In this document: positions 15,500 through 24,763 of the stretch, piece after piece
Layout of the letters: every line of letters starts with the position of its first letter
Numbering within the stretch: position 1 is the stretch's first letter
From: Pontibacter aquaedesilientis
GTDB taxonomy: Bacteria > Bacteroidota > Bacteroidia > Cytophagales > Hymenobacteraceae
Direction of reading: 5' to 3'
DNA: 64,000 bases
Assembly: GCF_014773225.1 (NCBI RefSeq)
Contig: NZ_JACXAJ010000002.1
Span: 372,001-436,000 of the forward strand
Position numbers and translations under genes: made by a program
The notes under the pieces: generated by a model
Told to the model about the DNA's origin: nothing
Databases searched by the model: none
Seen by the model: the letters and a program-made list of their open reading frames with translations, nothing else

Positions 15500-16351
15500 T
15501 TAACTGTGTATTGCTCCCTGATCGATCAGGTACCTTCTGCCTCTCGGGAGGACATGCATAATCAGGTGTTCGAGGCAAAGGGGTTCTCCCGCCTGCAGTT
15601 GGTTGAAATTGTTCTCTTGCAGTTTTCTCCCATCCAGAATAACCACTAGGCCAGAGCCGATCGTCTCAATTTCGTTTCCTTTGGAAATCAGAACGCCCGT
15701 GTCTTCTCCCAGCCCGACACCAACCAGCTGAGGCTGCATGGCAATCGCCTCGATCATGCGAGGTATGCGACGACGGTTCACAAAATGGGTATCGATGATG
15801 ACATTGTGAAGCAAGCCAAGACCGTGGCCCATGAAGACGATACCTTTTACAAGCGGTTTAATCTCGGTAGAGCCCTCGATCATGGTTTTGCAGAGCGCCA
15901 TGGCTCCCGCACTAGTCCCGGCAACCAGAAACTTTACCTCACTCAGGTAACGGTTCCTGATGAGCTTTAGCGCTTCGGTGTCGTTGAATGCAGCAGCAAT
16001 TCTAAGTTGGTCCCCACCCGTGAAGATGACGGCGTCGGCCTTTTGCAGGCGCTGCAGTGTGTTATTGCTGTCTGCCTGTTCACGGGACTGGATTTTCAGG
16101 TGACCTACATTGTCACAGCCCAAAAGCATAAACCCGTGCAGGTATACCTGGTACAGTTCGTCCGGGATGCTAGTAGCTGTCGTAACAACTTCAATCCGGG
16201 TGCCTATACCGTACAGCTCATCGTGTATACGCTTTAAAATGCCCTGCTCGAAAAACAAGATCTGCTGCTCCTTGTCAGCATCAGTATGGGGAGGGAAACT
16301 TCCTTTGTCCTCATTTCCGCCAATGGCGACAATCTTGCCTTTAGGTGTCAC
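15500..16351 (-). CDS. Cyanophycinase-type S51 serine peptidase
   Basis: 283 residues in the cyanophycinase/peptidase E family. GTSAGAMAL carries the nucleophilic serine of the G-x-S-x-G elbow, and VIFTGGDQLR and GLGEDTGVLI are family blocks. Cyanophycinases cut multi-L-arginyl-poly-aspartate to beta-Asp-Arg dipeptides. No cyanophycin synthetase is in the window, so it could also act on other beta-aspartyl peptides. No signal peptide is seen, so cytosolic. A small membrane-protein gene follows upstream after a 23-bp gap on the same strand. Confidence 0.85.
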   Translation of the reverse strand: MTPKGKIVAIGGNEDKGSFPPHTDADKEQQILFFEQGILKRIHDELYGIGTRIEVVTTATSIPDELYQVYLHGFMLLGCDNVGHLKIQSREQADSNNTLQRLQKADAVIFTGGDQLRIAAAFNDTEALKLIRNRYLSEVKFLVAGTSAGAMALCKTMIEGSTEIKPLVKGIVFMGHGLGLLHNVIIDTHFVNRRRIPRMIEAIAMQPQLVGVGLGEDTGVLISKGNEIETIGSGLVVILDGRKLQENNFNQLQAGEPLCLEHLIMHVLPRGRRYLIDQGAIHS

Positions 16352-16374
16352 ATTGCCTCCTTCTTAGAGCATGA

Positions 16375-16860
16375 TTAAATTGATTTTGCCGTAGAATGAC
16401 CGTTATAGGCCGAGTGCCGCAGCAGACCGAGGTACGCCCAGGCGGCGGCAATCCCAAAACTGACATGAGCAACAGCAGATACCCAGTTCCTGGCCATGGC
16501 AAACCAAGGGAAAAGACTGGTCATGATGTAGAAGTTCACAAAATAGATGATCAGGCCGATGACGGCACCTACTGCCAGCGCTTTTCCCAGGGCCATGTTA
16601 TTGATGAGAAAGGCTATCGCCAAGGTATAGCTAATGGATAGCACCAGGTGAAGTACGAGTGCTGCCATCAGCACCCCAAAATCAAATGTAGCAGGTGGCG
16701 GTAACACGCCCTCTCCCAAAATGATGGCCGCAATCATACGAGGCGGAGCCCAGGGACTGCCACCCAGGAAGAGGGGCACCATGATCATTTCTAACATCAG
16801 GAAAATTAGCGCGGCAATGATACCGGCCCAGATCGCTGCTTTCCAATTGATAGTTCCCAT
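16375..16860 (-). CDS. Four-helix membrane protein, unknown function
   Basis: 161 residues with about four hydrophobic helices (residues 8-32, 62-88, 92-112, 124-148). There is no signal for cleavage. It ends 23 bp before the cyanophycinase start on the same strand, so the two may form an operon. No named family is recognised with confidence. Confidence 0.7.
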   Translation of the reverse strand: MGTINWKAAIWAGIIAALIFLMLEMIMVPLFLGGSPWAPPRMIAAIILGEGVLPPPATFDFGVLMAALVLHLVLSISYTLAIAFLINNMALGKALAVGAVIGLIIYFVNFYIMTSLFPWFAMARNWVSAVAHVSFGIAAAWAYLGLLRHSAYNGHSTAKSI

Positions 16861-17112
16861 AACAGTATATTTTTAGGTTAAACATCAAAATGGATTCTGG
16901 ATGATAAAACAGTATGATGAAAATGTGTAATCACCAGTATATCTTATAGTTAGACGTATAAATGAGCGGCTACAGACATAAAATGGTACATTTATTCATA
17001 GAAATGTCAGGCAGCTTACATAACAGGGAAAGCACCTGGGTTCTCAACTTGAAAAATTCGGAGATCTACAATGATCTGTTGGCAAATGCAGAGAGATTCC
17101 TTTACCTATTTA

Positions 17113-17913
17113 TTAGCTCTCTGTCTCGGCTTGTGCTGGTTTGTTAAATTGATCCTGAGCTGGTTGCTCTTCCTTGAGCTGCAGGCTATCAATGGACACG
17201 CTATAGCGCACATCACCTATTTTGCCGTTCTCATATTTGTAGCCGGTCAGTTTAGCGGGAAAAAGCAGGCCCCGTTGCTCTTGGTAATCCTCATATTTCA
17301 ACGCATTGAACTTTTCGCTGGGCTGGCCATCAAAAAAGGTGACGGTATAAAGCAACCAATCCAGGCGGTTTGTCTCAGGGTCGATCAGTAAGCGGTATTC
17401 ATCCTCCGGCGTGTCGCCTATACCTTCACCAAAAGAGACTCCGATCACATTATACCGCTTCCCTTCCAACTCCAATGGCTCCAGTTGCTGGTAGTTCACG
17501 CCTGGGTCTGCAAGCACAAAAGGGATGGCATAAAAGTAGAAATATAGATTGTGGTAAAATTTCGCTGATTTACCGGGATAAGCCTCCTTGCTAGGGCTTA
17601 CCCATACCTGTTCTCCGTCATGTCCGATGGTGTAGTTATCTGCTTTCACCAGGTCTTTGCGGCTTTTCAGATCTATAAGGTGCGTTTCGGTAGTGCCATT
17701 GTTGGTGAGTTGGTACTGCATAGTGCCCAGTTGTTTCCATTGGGCTAGTCCGCCATGGGCTTCGAGCACCTCGCTAAAGTAGGCCGGGTAAGTCAGCTGT
17801 TCGGCGGCGGTATCCGTTTTGACTTCCAGGGCTTCTGCATTTTTATTTTCTGCCGGCTGGCAAAATTGGAGGGTAACTGCCCCGAGGGCGAAGAAAATCA
17901 GATTGTGTTTCAT
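17113..17913 (-). CDS. Lipoprotein, DUF6503-like
   Basis: 266 residues with signal peptide and lipobox L-Q-F-C (Cys 18). The body, beginning EAHGGLAQWKQLGTMQYQL and containing IGHDGEQVWVSP and RLLIDPETNRLDWLLY, resembles the LolA-like beta-sheet proteins annotated as DUF6503 in Bacteroidota (from memory, moderate). The exact role is unknown. It is divergent from the DUF547 operon. Confidence 0.65.
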   Translation of the reverse strand: MKHNLIFFALGAVTLQFCQPAENKNAEALEVKTDTAAEQLTYPAYFSEVLEAHGGLAQWKQLGTMQYQLTNNGTTETHLIDLKSRKDLVKADNYTIGHDGEQVWVSPSKEAYPGKSAKFYHNLYFYFYAIPFVLADPGVNYQQLEPLELEGKRYNVIGVSFGEGIGDTPEDEYRLLIDPETNRLDWLLYTVTFFDGQPSEKFNALKYEDYQEQRGLLFPAKLTGYKYENGKIGDVRYSVSIDSLQLKEEQPAQDQFNKPAQAETES

Positions 17914-18009
17914 GAGTTAGGATAGATTAAACTTTACTTTACGTAAATACGGTATAGGTGTCCTGATAAACCCGTTCATCTAGGGCATACTGTAGTATAA
18001 TATGCCAAG

Positions 18010-18054
18010 TGTCAGCTATACGACAGCGTATTTTCCTTTTTATATGCATCTTTG
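18010..18054 (+). promoter_or_regulatory. TGTC-N8-GACA operator (site 2) and promoter of the DUF547 operon
   Basis: The palindrome TGTCAGCTATACGACA is at 18010-18025. CATCTTTG at 18047-18054 matches 7 of 8 positions of the TAnnTTTG -7 element (6 fixed, 5 of them met). The centre-to-last-base distance is 36.5 bp, identical to site 1. Confidence 0.65.
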
Positions 18055-18069
18055 AACAAAACCAGAAAC

Positions 18070-18828
18070 ATGAGACGAGTACTGATAGCTTTTATGCTCT
18101 TAATCGCCAGTAGTTGCCAGGGTGGCTCTACCCTTGGGGCTGAAGGCACCACGCCTCCCTCGCACCAGGTATGGGATGAGTTGCTGCAACGGCATGTGAG
18201 CAAGACTGGCGAAGTAGATTACAAGGGATTCATAGCGGATAAAGCTAATTTGCAGCGCTACCTCAACAGTATCAGTAACAATCCACCGGATAAGAAGACA
18301 TGGTCGGAGACTGAGCAGCTCGCTTATTGGATCAATGCCTACAACGCTTTCACCGTAAAGCTCATCATCGATAACTATCCGCTCAAAAGCATACAGGACC
18401 TGCACCCGACTTTGAAAGTGCCGGGTGTGAATACGGTGTGGCACAAGAAATTCTTCAAAATAGGGGGTAAGGAGGCCAGTCTGGACGAAATTGAGCACAA
18501 AATTCTGCGCAAGCAGTTTGACGAACCCCGTATACACTTTGCCATTAACTGCGCGTCCTTTTCCTGCCCGCCTTTGCGCAACGAGGCTTTCGTAGCGGCT
18601 AAACTGGAAAAGCAGTTGGACGAGCAGGCACGAGCTTTCATTAATGACCCGAGACAGAACAAGCTGGCGCCCGACAGGGTAGAGGTATCGCAAATATTCA
18701 ACTGGTTTAAAGGTGACTTTACAAAAAAAGGCAGTCTGATCGATTACCTTAACAGGTATAGCAGTACCAGGATCAAACCAAATGCGACGGTGGATTACAT
18801 GAAATACGATTGGAGCCTGAACGAGTAG
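18070..18828 (+). CDS. DUF547 domain protein, secreted
   Basis: 252 residues from ATG 18070; an in-frame TTG at 18052 lies in the promoter and is rejected. The signal sequence has a lipobox-like ASSC near residue 16. The DUF547 domain (PF04784) is shown by AYWINAYNAFTVKLIIDNYPL and FAINCASFSCPPLRNEAF, with an invariant-looking Cys pair and His. It has no established biochemistry but often occurs with rSAM/arsenosugar glycosyltransferases. It is the first gene of an operon with the TIGR04283-type transferase (2-bp gap). Confidence 0.85.
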   Translation: MRRVLIAFMLLIASSCQGGSTLGAEGTTPPSHQVWDELLQRHVSKTGEVDYKGFIADKANLQRYLNSISNNPPDKKTWSETEQLAYWINAYNAFTVKLIIDNYPLKSIQDLHPTLKVPGVNTVWHKKFFKIGGKEASLDEIEHKILRKQFDEPRIHFAINCASFSCPPLRNEAFVAAKLEKQLDEQARAFINDPRQNKLAPDRVEVSQIFNWFKGDFTKKGSLIDYLNRYSSTRIKPNATVDYMKYDWSLNE

Positions 18829-18830
18829 CC

Positions 18831-19523
18831 ATGCGAAAGGTCAGTGTGGTCATACCGGTTTACAACGACAAAGCACCGCTGCAGAAGCTACTGGAGCACC
18901 TGGGCAATGCGCTTGACAGGCAGTTAATGGAGCTTGTGGTGGTGGATGGCGGCAGTACCGATGGAGTGGATGCCATTATTCCTGCTCCTGTCAAGCTGTT
19001 GCGAACAGACAGGGCTTGCCGGGCAGTACAGCTGAATGCCGGAGCGGAAGTAGGCACTGGGGAGATTCTCTACTTCCTGCATGCGGATTGCCTGCCCCCC
19101 CTGACATTCGTGAAAGATATCAACCGCGCCATGGACGCAGGCTATATGGTGGGCTGCTTTAGACTAAAGCTTATGCCGGGAAACCTTTTGCTGAACATCA
19201 ACTCTTTCTTATCGCGATTCAGAACCATGTTTAGCGGTGGTGGCGACCAGTCCCTATACCTGCCCAAAAGCGTTTTTGAAGAAATAGGCGGCTACAACGA
19301 GACATTTTGCGTGATGGAAGACTTTGAGCTGGTGCACCGTTTGATGCCACTGTATGGTTACCATATTCTACCCAAGGATATCCAGGCATCGGCCAGAAAA
19401 TACAGCGAGAACAGTTACTTCAGAGTAAATAAGGCAAATTACCTGGCTTTTCAACTCTACAAAAAGAAGGTGCCACCACAAGTTATCAGAGAGCAATATA
19501 ATAGCTTGCTAAGGAGAAATTAA
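18831..19523 (+). CDS. Family 2 glycosyltransferase, TIGR04283/arsenosugar type
   Basis: 230 residues from ATG 18831 (the frame extends to 18810 but overlaps the DUF547 stop). A GT-A fold is shown by VSVVIPVYND, VVDGGSTDG and the acidic motif FLHADC. GGGDQSLYLPKSVFEEIGGYNE and VMEDFELVHRL match the subfamily called rSAM/selenodomain-associated or arsenosugar-biosynthesis transferase 2. The proposed role is sugar transfer in arsenosugar formation, supported here by ArsM 5 kb downstream. This assignment is by recognition, not alignment. Confidence 0.82.
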   Translation: MRKVSVVIPVYNDKAPLQKLLEHLGNALDRQLMELVVVDGGSTDGVDAIIPAPVKLLRTDRACRAVQLNAGAEVGTGEILYFLHADCLPPLTFVKDINRAMDAGYMVGCFRLKLMPGNLLLNINSFLSRFRTMFSGGGDQSLYLPKSVFEEIGGYNETFCVMEDFELVHRLMPLYGYHILPKDIQASARKYSENSYFRVNKANYLAFQLYKKKVPPQVIREQYNSLLRRN

Positions 19524-19532
19524 TCTATAAGA

Positions 19533-20921
19533 ATGAAAGAGGGAAAACCCATAGAAGCGTTCTGTGTTCATTCAAAGGCACGCCACGTGGTGATAATTGG
19601 CAATGGCATCGCGGGCGTTACCTGCGCCCGCCATTTACGCAAACGCGACAGCACGTCCCGCATCACTATCATTTCCGGCGAAACCGAACACTTTTTCTCC
19701 CGCACGGCGCTGATGTATATCTACATGGGCCATATGAAGTTTGAGCACACCAAACCCTACGAAGACTGGTTTTGGGAGAAGAATCGCCTTAGCCTGGTGC
19801 ATGATTGGGTAACGCACATAGATTTCGATAAAAAAGAATTGCAGCTGAAAACGCAGGACCCGTTGGCGTATGACATCCTGGTATTAGCCCTGGGCTCCCA
19901 ATCGAACATGTTTGGCTGGCCAGGACAGGATTTAAAGGGTGTGCAAGGTCTCTATAGCTACCAGGATTTGGAAAACATGGAGGCCAGCACCAAGACCTGC
20001 CAAAAGGCTGTTGTGGTGGGCGGTGGCCTGATCGGGATAGAAATGGCTGAAATGCTGCGCAGCCGGAACATACCGGTTACTTTTCTGGTGCGCGAGCAAG
20101 CGTTCTGGGATAATGTGCTGCCACCGCAAGAAGCAGAACTGGTAGGCCGGCACATCCGTGAGCACCACTTCGACCTGCGGCTGGGAGCTGAATTGGACAA
20201 GATCATCGATGACGGAACGGGCCAAGTGAAAGCCGTTGTTACCAAGGACGGGGAAGAAATTGCCTGTCAGTTTGTGGGACTGACGGTAGGAGTCAGCCCG
20301 AATATTGGTTTGGTTCGAGATACGCAACTGGGAATAAATAAAGGGATACTGGTAGACGAGCATTTTGCCACTAACATCCCCAACGTATTCGCTATAGGCG
20401 ATTGTGCGGAGTACCGCACGCCGCCGCCGCTGCGCCGCCCGGTGGAGCAGGTATGGTATACGGGCCGCATGCACGGCGAGACGCTGGCCCATAACCTGAC
20501 GCAGGGTCCGGTGCCCTACCAGCCAGGACCCTGGTTCAATTCCGCCAAGTTTCTCGACATCGAATACCAGACCTATGGATTGGTGCCTAACAAGTGGGAA
20601 GAGCCGGTAGTGTCGTTCTATTGGGAGCATCCCGATGGGAAGAAGTGCCTACGGCTGCTTTTTGACAAAAATAGACGACAGCTACAAGGGGTAAATGTCT
20701 TCGGTATGCGCCTGCGCCATGCGTTTTTTGACAAGGCCCTTCGCCGTAATGTCACGGTGGAGGAGGTGATAGGAAAGCTTCAGGAGGCCAATTTCGACCC
20801 AGAGTTCTACGACAGGCACTATGCCGAAATCCTGCAGCGATTCAACCAACAGTTTGGGACTAGCCTGCAGCTACAGAAAGAAAAAAAGCGAAAGAGCCTG
20901 TGGGCTTTGCTAGGTTTGTAA
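19533..20921 (+). CDS. FAD-dependent pyridine nucleotide-disulphide-type oxidoreductase
   Basis: 462 residues. An N-terminal FAD Rossmann motif GNGIAG occurs at about residue 23, a central NAD(P)-binding GGGLIGIE at about 165, and the second FAD motif VFAIGDCAEY at about 285. The class is like ferredoxin/rubredoxin/nitrite reductase FAD subunits. It lies 9 bp after the glycosyltransferase and 9 bp before a membrane ferredoxin, so it probably passes electrons between NAD(P)H and the membrane 4Fe-4S protein. The electron acceptor is an inference from context. Confidence 0.85.
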   Translation: MKEGKPIEAFCVHSKARHVVIIGNGIAGVTCARHLRKRDSTSRITIISGETEHFFSRTALMYIYMGHMKFEHTKPYEDWFWEKNRLSLVHDWVTHIDFDKKELQLKTQDPLAYDILVLALGSQSNMFGWPGQDLKGVQGLYSYQDLENMEASTKTCQKAVVVGGGLIGIEMAEMLRSRNIPVTFLVREQAFWDNVLPPQEAELVGRHIREHHFDLRLGAELDKIIDDGTGQVKAVVTKDGEEIACQFVGLTVGVSPNIGLVRDTQLGINKGILVDEHFATNIPNVFAIGDCAEYRTPPPLRRPVEQVWYTGRMHGETLAHNLTQGPVPYQPGPWFNSAKFLDIEYQTYGLVPNKWEEPVVSFYWEHPDGKKCLRLLFDKNRRQLQGVNVFGMRLRHAFFDKALRRNVTVEEVIGKLQEANFDPEFYDRHYAEILQRFNQQFGTSLQLQKEKKRKSLWALLGL

Positions 20922-20930
20922 AAAAGGAAG

Positions 20931-22475
20931 ATGAAGATAATTCAGAAAGTTGGGTTAGGGTTGTTTTGGGGGGCGCTGCTTCTCTTCAATGCCTTGCTCT
21001 TTATGGGCGAGTTCAGGCTAACGGATGAGAAACTGCAGCAGGTGACCAGTGAGCCACACTACGAAATATTGAGGCATGAGCTAGCCCCCGTATTGAACAA
21101 AACCTACGGCAGCAGCTTCGCCTTCGTCAGTGCCTTTGATCGTTATGTCAGCGACTACAACCTGAAACAGCAGGAGAACGAGCAGTGGAACCGTGTCATC
21201 TGGGATGACTATACCTTTGCCGCCACCAAAGTAGCCAGCGAAGGCCTCGTAGCACAAAACAAACTGTTGCTCCTACTGCTGACGATAGGGCTGGGTGCAA
21301 TTGGCGCATTGCTCAATTTGCTGCCTAAGTATAGGGGCGAACCTGCTGGCATCAAGCACAACGGGGTGATGTTCTCCTCCAACAAATCGCGTGGCATCAT
21401 TGGCATTACGCTCGGGGTATACCTGATTGGCCTATACGTGTTACTGTACTGGTTTCCGGAGTATATCGTAAACTGGGCGCTGCTGGTAGACCCCTTGAGT
21501 CATATGCTGTCCGGGCAACCGGCAAGTCAGTGGTTCCTGTACGGTACCATCTATACCTTAGCCATTCTGGTGATGGGGGTGCGGATGTTCCGCAAGTATC
21601 GGGGCAATAAGTACCAGTTGCTGCGCACCTCTTCGGTCATGTTCTTCCAATTGAGTTTCGCCTTCCTGATACCTGAAATACTGGTGTTGATGAATAAACC
21701 CTGGCACGACTTTAAGAACATCTGGCCTTTGGATTATACCTTCTTCTACAACTACCGCGTGGAAGGAATGCTGAGCAGTGGCAGCATAGGACTTTTTATG
21801 TTCATATCGGGGATCCTGCTGATCATACTCGGAGTGCCTTTGCTGACATACTTCTATGGGAAACGCTGGTACTGCAGTTGGGTATGTGGCTGTGGTGGAC
21901 TGGCCGAAACAGCCGGTGACCCCTATCGTCACCTTTCAGATAAATCCTTAAGCGCCTGGAAAATTGAGCGTTGGATGGTGCATAGTGTACTTGTTTTTGC
22001 CGTAGTGATGACCGGCGTCACGATTGCCAACTACTTTTCGGGTTTCGGGCTGTTGGGGCAGTGGACAGACACGCTGCATAAGTGGTATGGCTTTTTGATT
22101 GGGGCAGCCTTTGCGGGTGTGGTGGGAGTAGGTTTTTACCCGTTGATGGGCAACCGCGTTTGGTGCCGGTTTGGTTGTCCTTTGGCCGCTTACCTAGGTA
22201 TAGTGCAGCGGTTTAAGTCCAGGTTCCGGATCACCACCAACGGGGGGCAATGTATTTCGTGTGGTAACTGCTCTACGTACTGTGAAATGGGCATTGATGT
22301 GCGCTGGTATGCGCAGCGAGGGCAAAACATTGTGCGTGCTTCCTGCGTGGGCTGTGGCGTTTGCGCTTCGGTTTGCCCACGTGGGGTACTTAAGTTGGAG
22401 AACGGGCCGCAACAGGGCCGCATCAATGATATACCTATCTTAACCGGAAACGAGTCTATCAATATGCTAAGTTAG
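20931..22475 (+). CDS. Membrane 4Fe-4S protein, NapH/NosR-like
   Basis: 514 residues with about five to six hydrophobic helices and a large non-cytosolic-looking loop after the first. The C-terminal half has the NapH/NosR-type CSWVCGCGG and CRFGCPLAAY helices and then two ferredoxin motifs, CISCGNCSTYCEMG and CVGCGVCASVCPRG. Such proteins carry electrons across or along the membrane. A purine-rich AAAAAGGAAG sits before the ATG. It is the last gene of the four-gene operon. The function with the FAD enzyme is inferred. Confidence 0.85.
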   Translation: MKIIQKVGLGLFWGALLLFNALLFMGEFRLTDEKLQQVTSEPHYEILRHELAPVLNKTYGSSFAFVSAFDRYVSDYNLKQQENEQWNRVIWDDYTFAATKVASEGLVAQNKLLLLLLTIGLGAIGALLNLLPKYRGEPAGIKHNGVMFSSNKSRGIIGITLGVYLIGLYVLLYWFPEYIVNWALLVDPLSHMLSGQPASQWFLYGTIYTLAILVMGVRMFRKYRGNKYQLLRTSSVMFFQLSFAFLIPEILVLMNKPWHDFKNIWPLDYTFFYNYRVEGMLSSGSIGLFMFISGILLIILGVPLLTYFYGKRWYCSWVCGCGGLAETAGDPYRHLSDKSLSAWKIERWMVHSVLVFAVVMTGVTIANYFSGFGLLGQWTDTLHKWYGFLIGAAFAGVVGVGFYPLMGNRVWCRFGCPLAAYLGIVQRFKSRFRITTNGGQCISCGNCSTYCEMGIDVRWYAQRGQNIVRASCVGCGVCASVCPRGVLKLENGPQQGRINDIPILTGNESINMLS

Positions 22476-22551
22476 GGGTTTTGCTATCGGCTAATCGCCT
22501 ATTGATCTGTCAGGCGCACCAGCAAGGCCAGTTCTTTAACCGTGCCATTTC

Positions 22552-23232
22552 CTACAGTTCACTGTGCTTTCTGATGAAAATTCGGCTGCGGTCGTAGCTG
22601 ATGAGGCCCTGCTTCTCCAAATCGTTCAGCACAGAGGTCACGGTTTGGCGACTGGTGGCTGATAGCTTGGCAATGTCTTCATGGGTGAGTTTCATTTTAA
22701 CGACCCGCTCTTCGGGGTTATGGATGATCTGGCGCCCGTGCTCCTCGGCCAGTTCTTTCAGTAGGTAGCGCACGCGCTGTTCCGCGGTTTTGAAGATGAG
22801 ACCCTCCAGTCGGGACTGTATCTTTTTTAATCTGAAGCCTATAAACTTAGTTACCTGCAGGTTGAATTTGGGGTTCATCTCCATCATTCTTTGGAAATCA
22901 GAAATACCCACAGAGCAGATAACGGCATCTTCTGTGGCCGCAGCTATCTCTTCACGCTTTGTCTGCCCTGTAATAGAAAGCTCCCCAAAAATCTCGCCCG
23001 GACCCAAAATAGCTAAGATCATCTCTTTGCCTGATTCTGATATGCGCGAAAGCTTCACCTTCCCTTTTTTTAGCAGGAATACTGTGTCAGAGCTGTCCTC
23101 GGGGAAATAAATCACCTGGTTACGGGGCATGTTACGCATCACCGCCATCCTGTCCATTTCCTCTATCTCGCTTTTAGAAAGGATATGGAGCATGCTAAAG
23201 TTTTCCAAATGCCAGAGTTTGGTGTGGGTCAT
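22552..23232 (-). CDS. Crp/Fnr family transcriptional regulator
   Basis: 226 residues. A cyclic-nucleotide-binding-type beta roll spans about residues 15-130 (KKGKVKLSRI, GPGEIFGELSI). The long dimer helix is near 130-155, and a Crp-type winged helix follows (LTHEDIAKLSATSRQTVTSVLNDLEKQGLI). No N-terminal Cys cluster for an Fnr iron-sulphur site is present, so oxygen sensing by that route is unlikely. It lies between the redox operon and arsM, convergent with the former and divergent from the latter. I propose that it binds the four TGTC-N8-GACA sites in this region (inference). Confidence 0.9.
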   Translation of the reverse strand: MTHTKLWHLENFSMLHILSKSEIEEMDRMAVMRNMPRNQVIYFPEDSSDTVFLLKKGKVKLSRISESGKEMILAILGPGEIFGELSITGQTKREEIAAATEDAVICSVGISDFQRMMEMNPKFNLQVTKFIGFRLKKIQSRLEGLIFKTAEQRVRYLLKELAEEHGRQIIHNPEERVVKMKLTHEDIAKLSATSRQTVTSVLNDLEKQGLISYDRSRIFIRKHSEL

Positions 23233-23735
23233 ATTGCTGCTATTGAAGAGACCAGTTATTTCTTGATCTTAAAGGTATAATCTTTATTACGCAGAAGCCA
23301 CCCCGATGTACTGCAATGGCCTAAACAGGACTCAAGTTAGCCTTACCATGTTGGGTAAGGGAGAAAGATAGGGGCTAAATGATTGCTGCTGAAGATGGCG
23401 TCAAAACATTTTCTATTTCTTATTTGTCAGCCAAACGACAATAACTAATTTGTTGGCCACTTACCTTTAGTAAAGTTTGGCGGATATAGGTTTGTATTCA
23501 GGAAGCTTGATTGAGCGCTTGCCATACCTATACCTCAATGGGAACAGCTGTTAAAGGCTGATCATGTGCCCGATGGCTATACCTGTCAGGTCGGACATGG
23601 CGTATAGCAGTGGCTTAACCAGTATGGTTTCGGGTGCACCGCCGGGGCCTTTTGGGGTTTGTAAGCGTTGCAGACGCTTATGAAAGTCCAGTTCGGCAAA
23701 ACAATAAGTTTTAATCACTAAACACATCCTGTTAG
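23233..23735. other. Regulator-arsM divergent spacer with long arsM leader
   Basis: It holds operator site 3 and a promoter near 23462. If transcription starts there, arsM has a leader of about 260 nt. The leader contains a 7-bp hairpin (TAAGCGT-TGCAG-ACGCTTA, about 23662-23680). No recognised riboswitch and no convincing small gene are seen. Confidence 0.5.
23423..23469 (+). promoter_or_regulatory. TGTC-N8-GACA operator (site 3) and arsM-facing promoter
   Basis: TTTGTC - AGCCAAAC - GACAAT is at 23423-23442. TACCTTTA at 23462-23469 differs from the -7 consensus only in the last base. The centre-to-last-base spacing is again 36.5 bp toward arsM. The mirror position toward the regulator gene has no -7 match. 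Confidence 0.6.
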
Positions 23736-24707
23736 ATGAGTAACTATTTAGAAGCAGCAAAACAAGTATACGAAGAGGCGGCAAACAATCCCCAGAAAGG
23801 GCTTTGCTGTACCACCACGCCGATTTGGCAATTGCCTGAGCTTACTGTGCCGTCCAAGATGCTGGAGATGAACTATGGCTGCGGCTCCACTGTCAACCCC
23901 CGGGACCTTGGTAACAACCCCACTGTGCTCTATGTGGGCGTTGGCGGTGGTATGGAATTGCTTCAGTTCGCTTATTTCTGCCGCAGACCCGGAGCTGTTA
24001 TCGGTGTTGACCCGGTAGATAGAATGCTGGATGTATGCGCAGAAAACCTACGGGAAGCTGAAAACCAAAACACGTGGTTCAAAAATGAATTTGTTGAGTT
24101 ACGGAATGGAGATGCCCTTGCGCTTCCTGTATCGGACGAGAGCATAGACGTTGCCGCGCAGAACTGCCTATTCAATATTTTTAAGGAAGAAGAACTGGAA
24201 TTGGCGTTGGCAGAAATGTACCGGGTACTGAAGCCGCATGGCAGGCTGGTGCTTTCGGACCCCACTAGTGAAGATGACATGAGCGAAAGTCTGCGAAACG
24301 ATAATCGTCTACGTGCTTTGTGTTTGAGCGGAGCTTTGCCGTTACAGCAGTATATTGACATGATCACCAAAGTGGGCTTTGGCACTGTGGAAGTGCGGGC
24401 CAGAAGACCTTACCGAGTGCTTGCCCCGGGGCAGTACAAAACTGATAAACTGGTGTTTATCGAGAGTGTGGAAATATGTGCGATAAAAGATCCCATGCCG
24501 GCTGATGGCCCCTGCGTATTTACAGGCAAACACGCCATCTACCATGGTACGAAAGAATTTTTTGACGATGGCCAAGGACACACGCTGCTGCAAAACCAGC
24601 CACTTGCCGTCTGCGATAAAACTGCCCGCGTCTTAAGTGAGTTGCTCCGAGACGACATTTATATTACGGATTCTACCTTTTTCTACGACGGTGGCGGGTG
24701 CTGCTAG
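23736..24707 (+). CDS. arsM: Arsenosugar-type arsenite S-adenosylmethionine methyltransferase ArsM
   Basis: 323 residues. A class I SAM-binding core is visible: LYVGVGGGMELLQFA, then GVDPVDRMLDVC, NGDALALPV and AEMYRVLKPHGRLVLSDP. Cysteines expected for As(III) binding are at GLCCTTTPIW (about 24-25), AAQNCLFN and RALCLSG, and the C-terminus ends YDGGGCC. This form belongs to the ArsM subgroup found with arsenosugar genes. It methylates arsenite stepwise to dimethylarsenic. The partner radical SAM enzyme ArsS is not in the window. Its promoter carries the shared Crp/Fnr-like site. Confidence 0.88.
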   Translation: MSNYLEAAKQVYEEAANNPQKGLCCTTTPIWQLPELTVPSKMLEMNYGCGSTVNPRDLGNNPTVLYVGVGGGMELLQFAYFCRRPGAVIGVDPVDRMLDVCAENLREAENQNTWFKNEFVELRNGDALALPVSDESIDVAAQNCLFNIFKEEELELALAEMYRVLKPHGRLVLSDPTSEDDMSESLRNDNRLRALCLSGALPLQQYIDMITKVGFGTVEVRARRPYRVLAPGQYKTDKLVFIESVEICAIKDPMPADGPCVFTGKHAIYHGTKEFFDDGQGHTLLQNQPLAVCDKTARVLSELLRDDIYITDSTFFYDGGGCC

Positions 24708-24763
24708 GTATGTGGCGTCTTTTTTTGGCGTCAAGGCATCTTAGCGGTGGCGGATTGCTTTAA

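Noticed and set aside
23551..23784. 77-residue minus-strand frame in the arsM leader
   Set aside because: It overlaps the arsM start, has no recognisable domain and no ArsS-like Cys motif.
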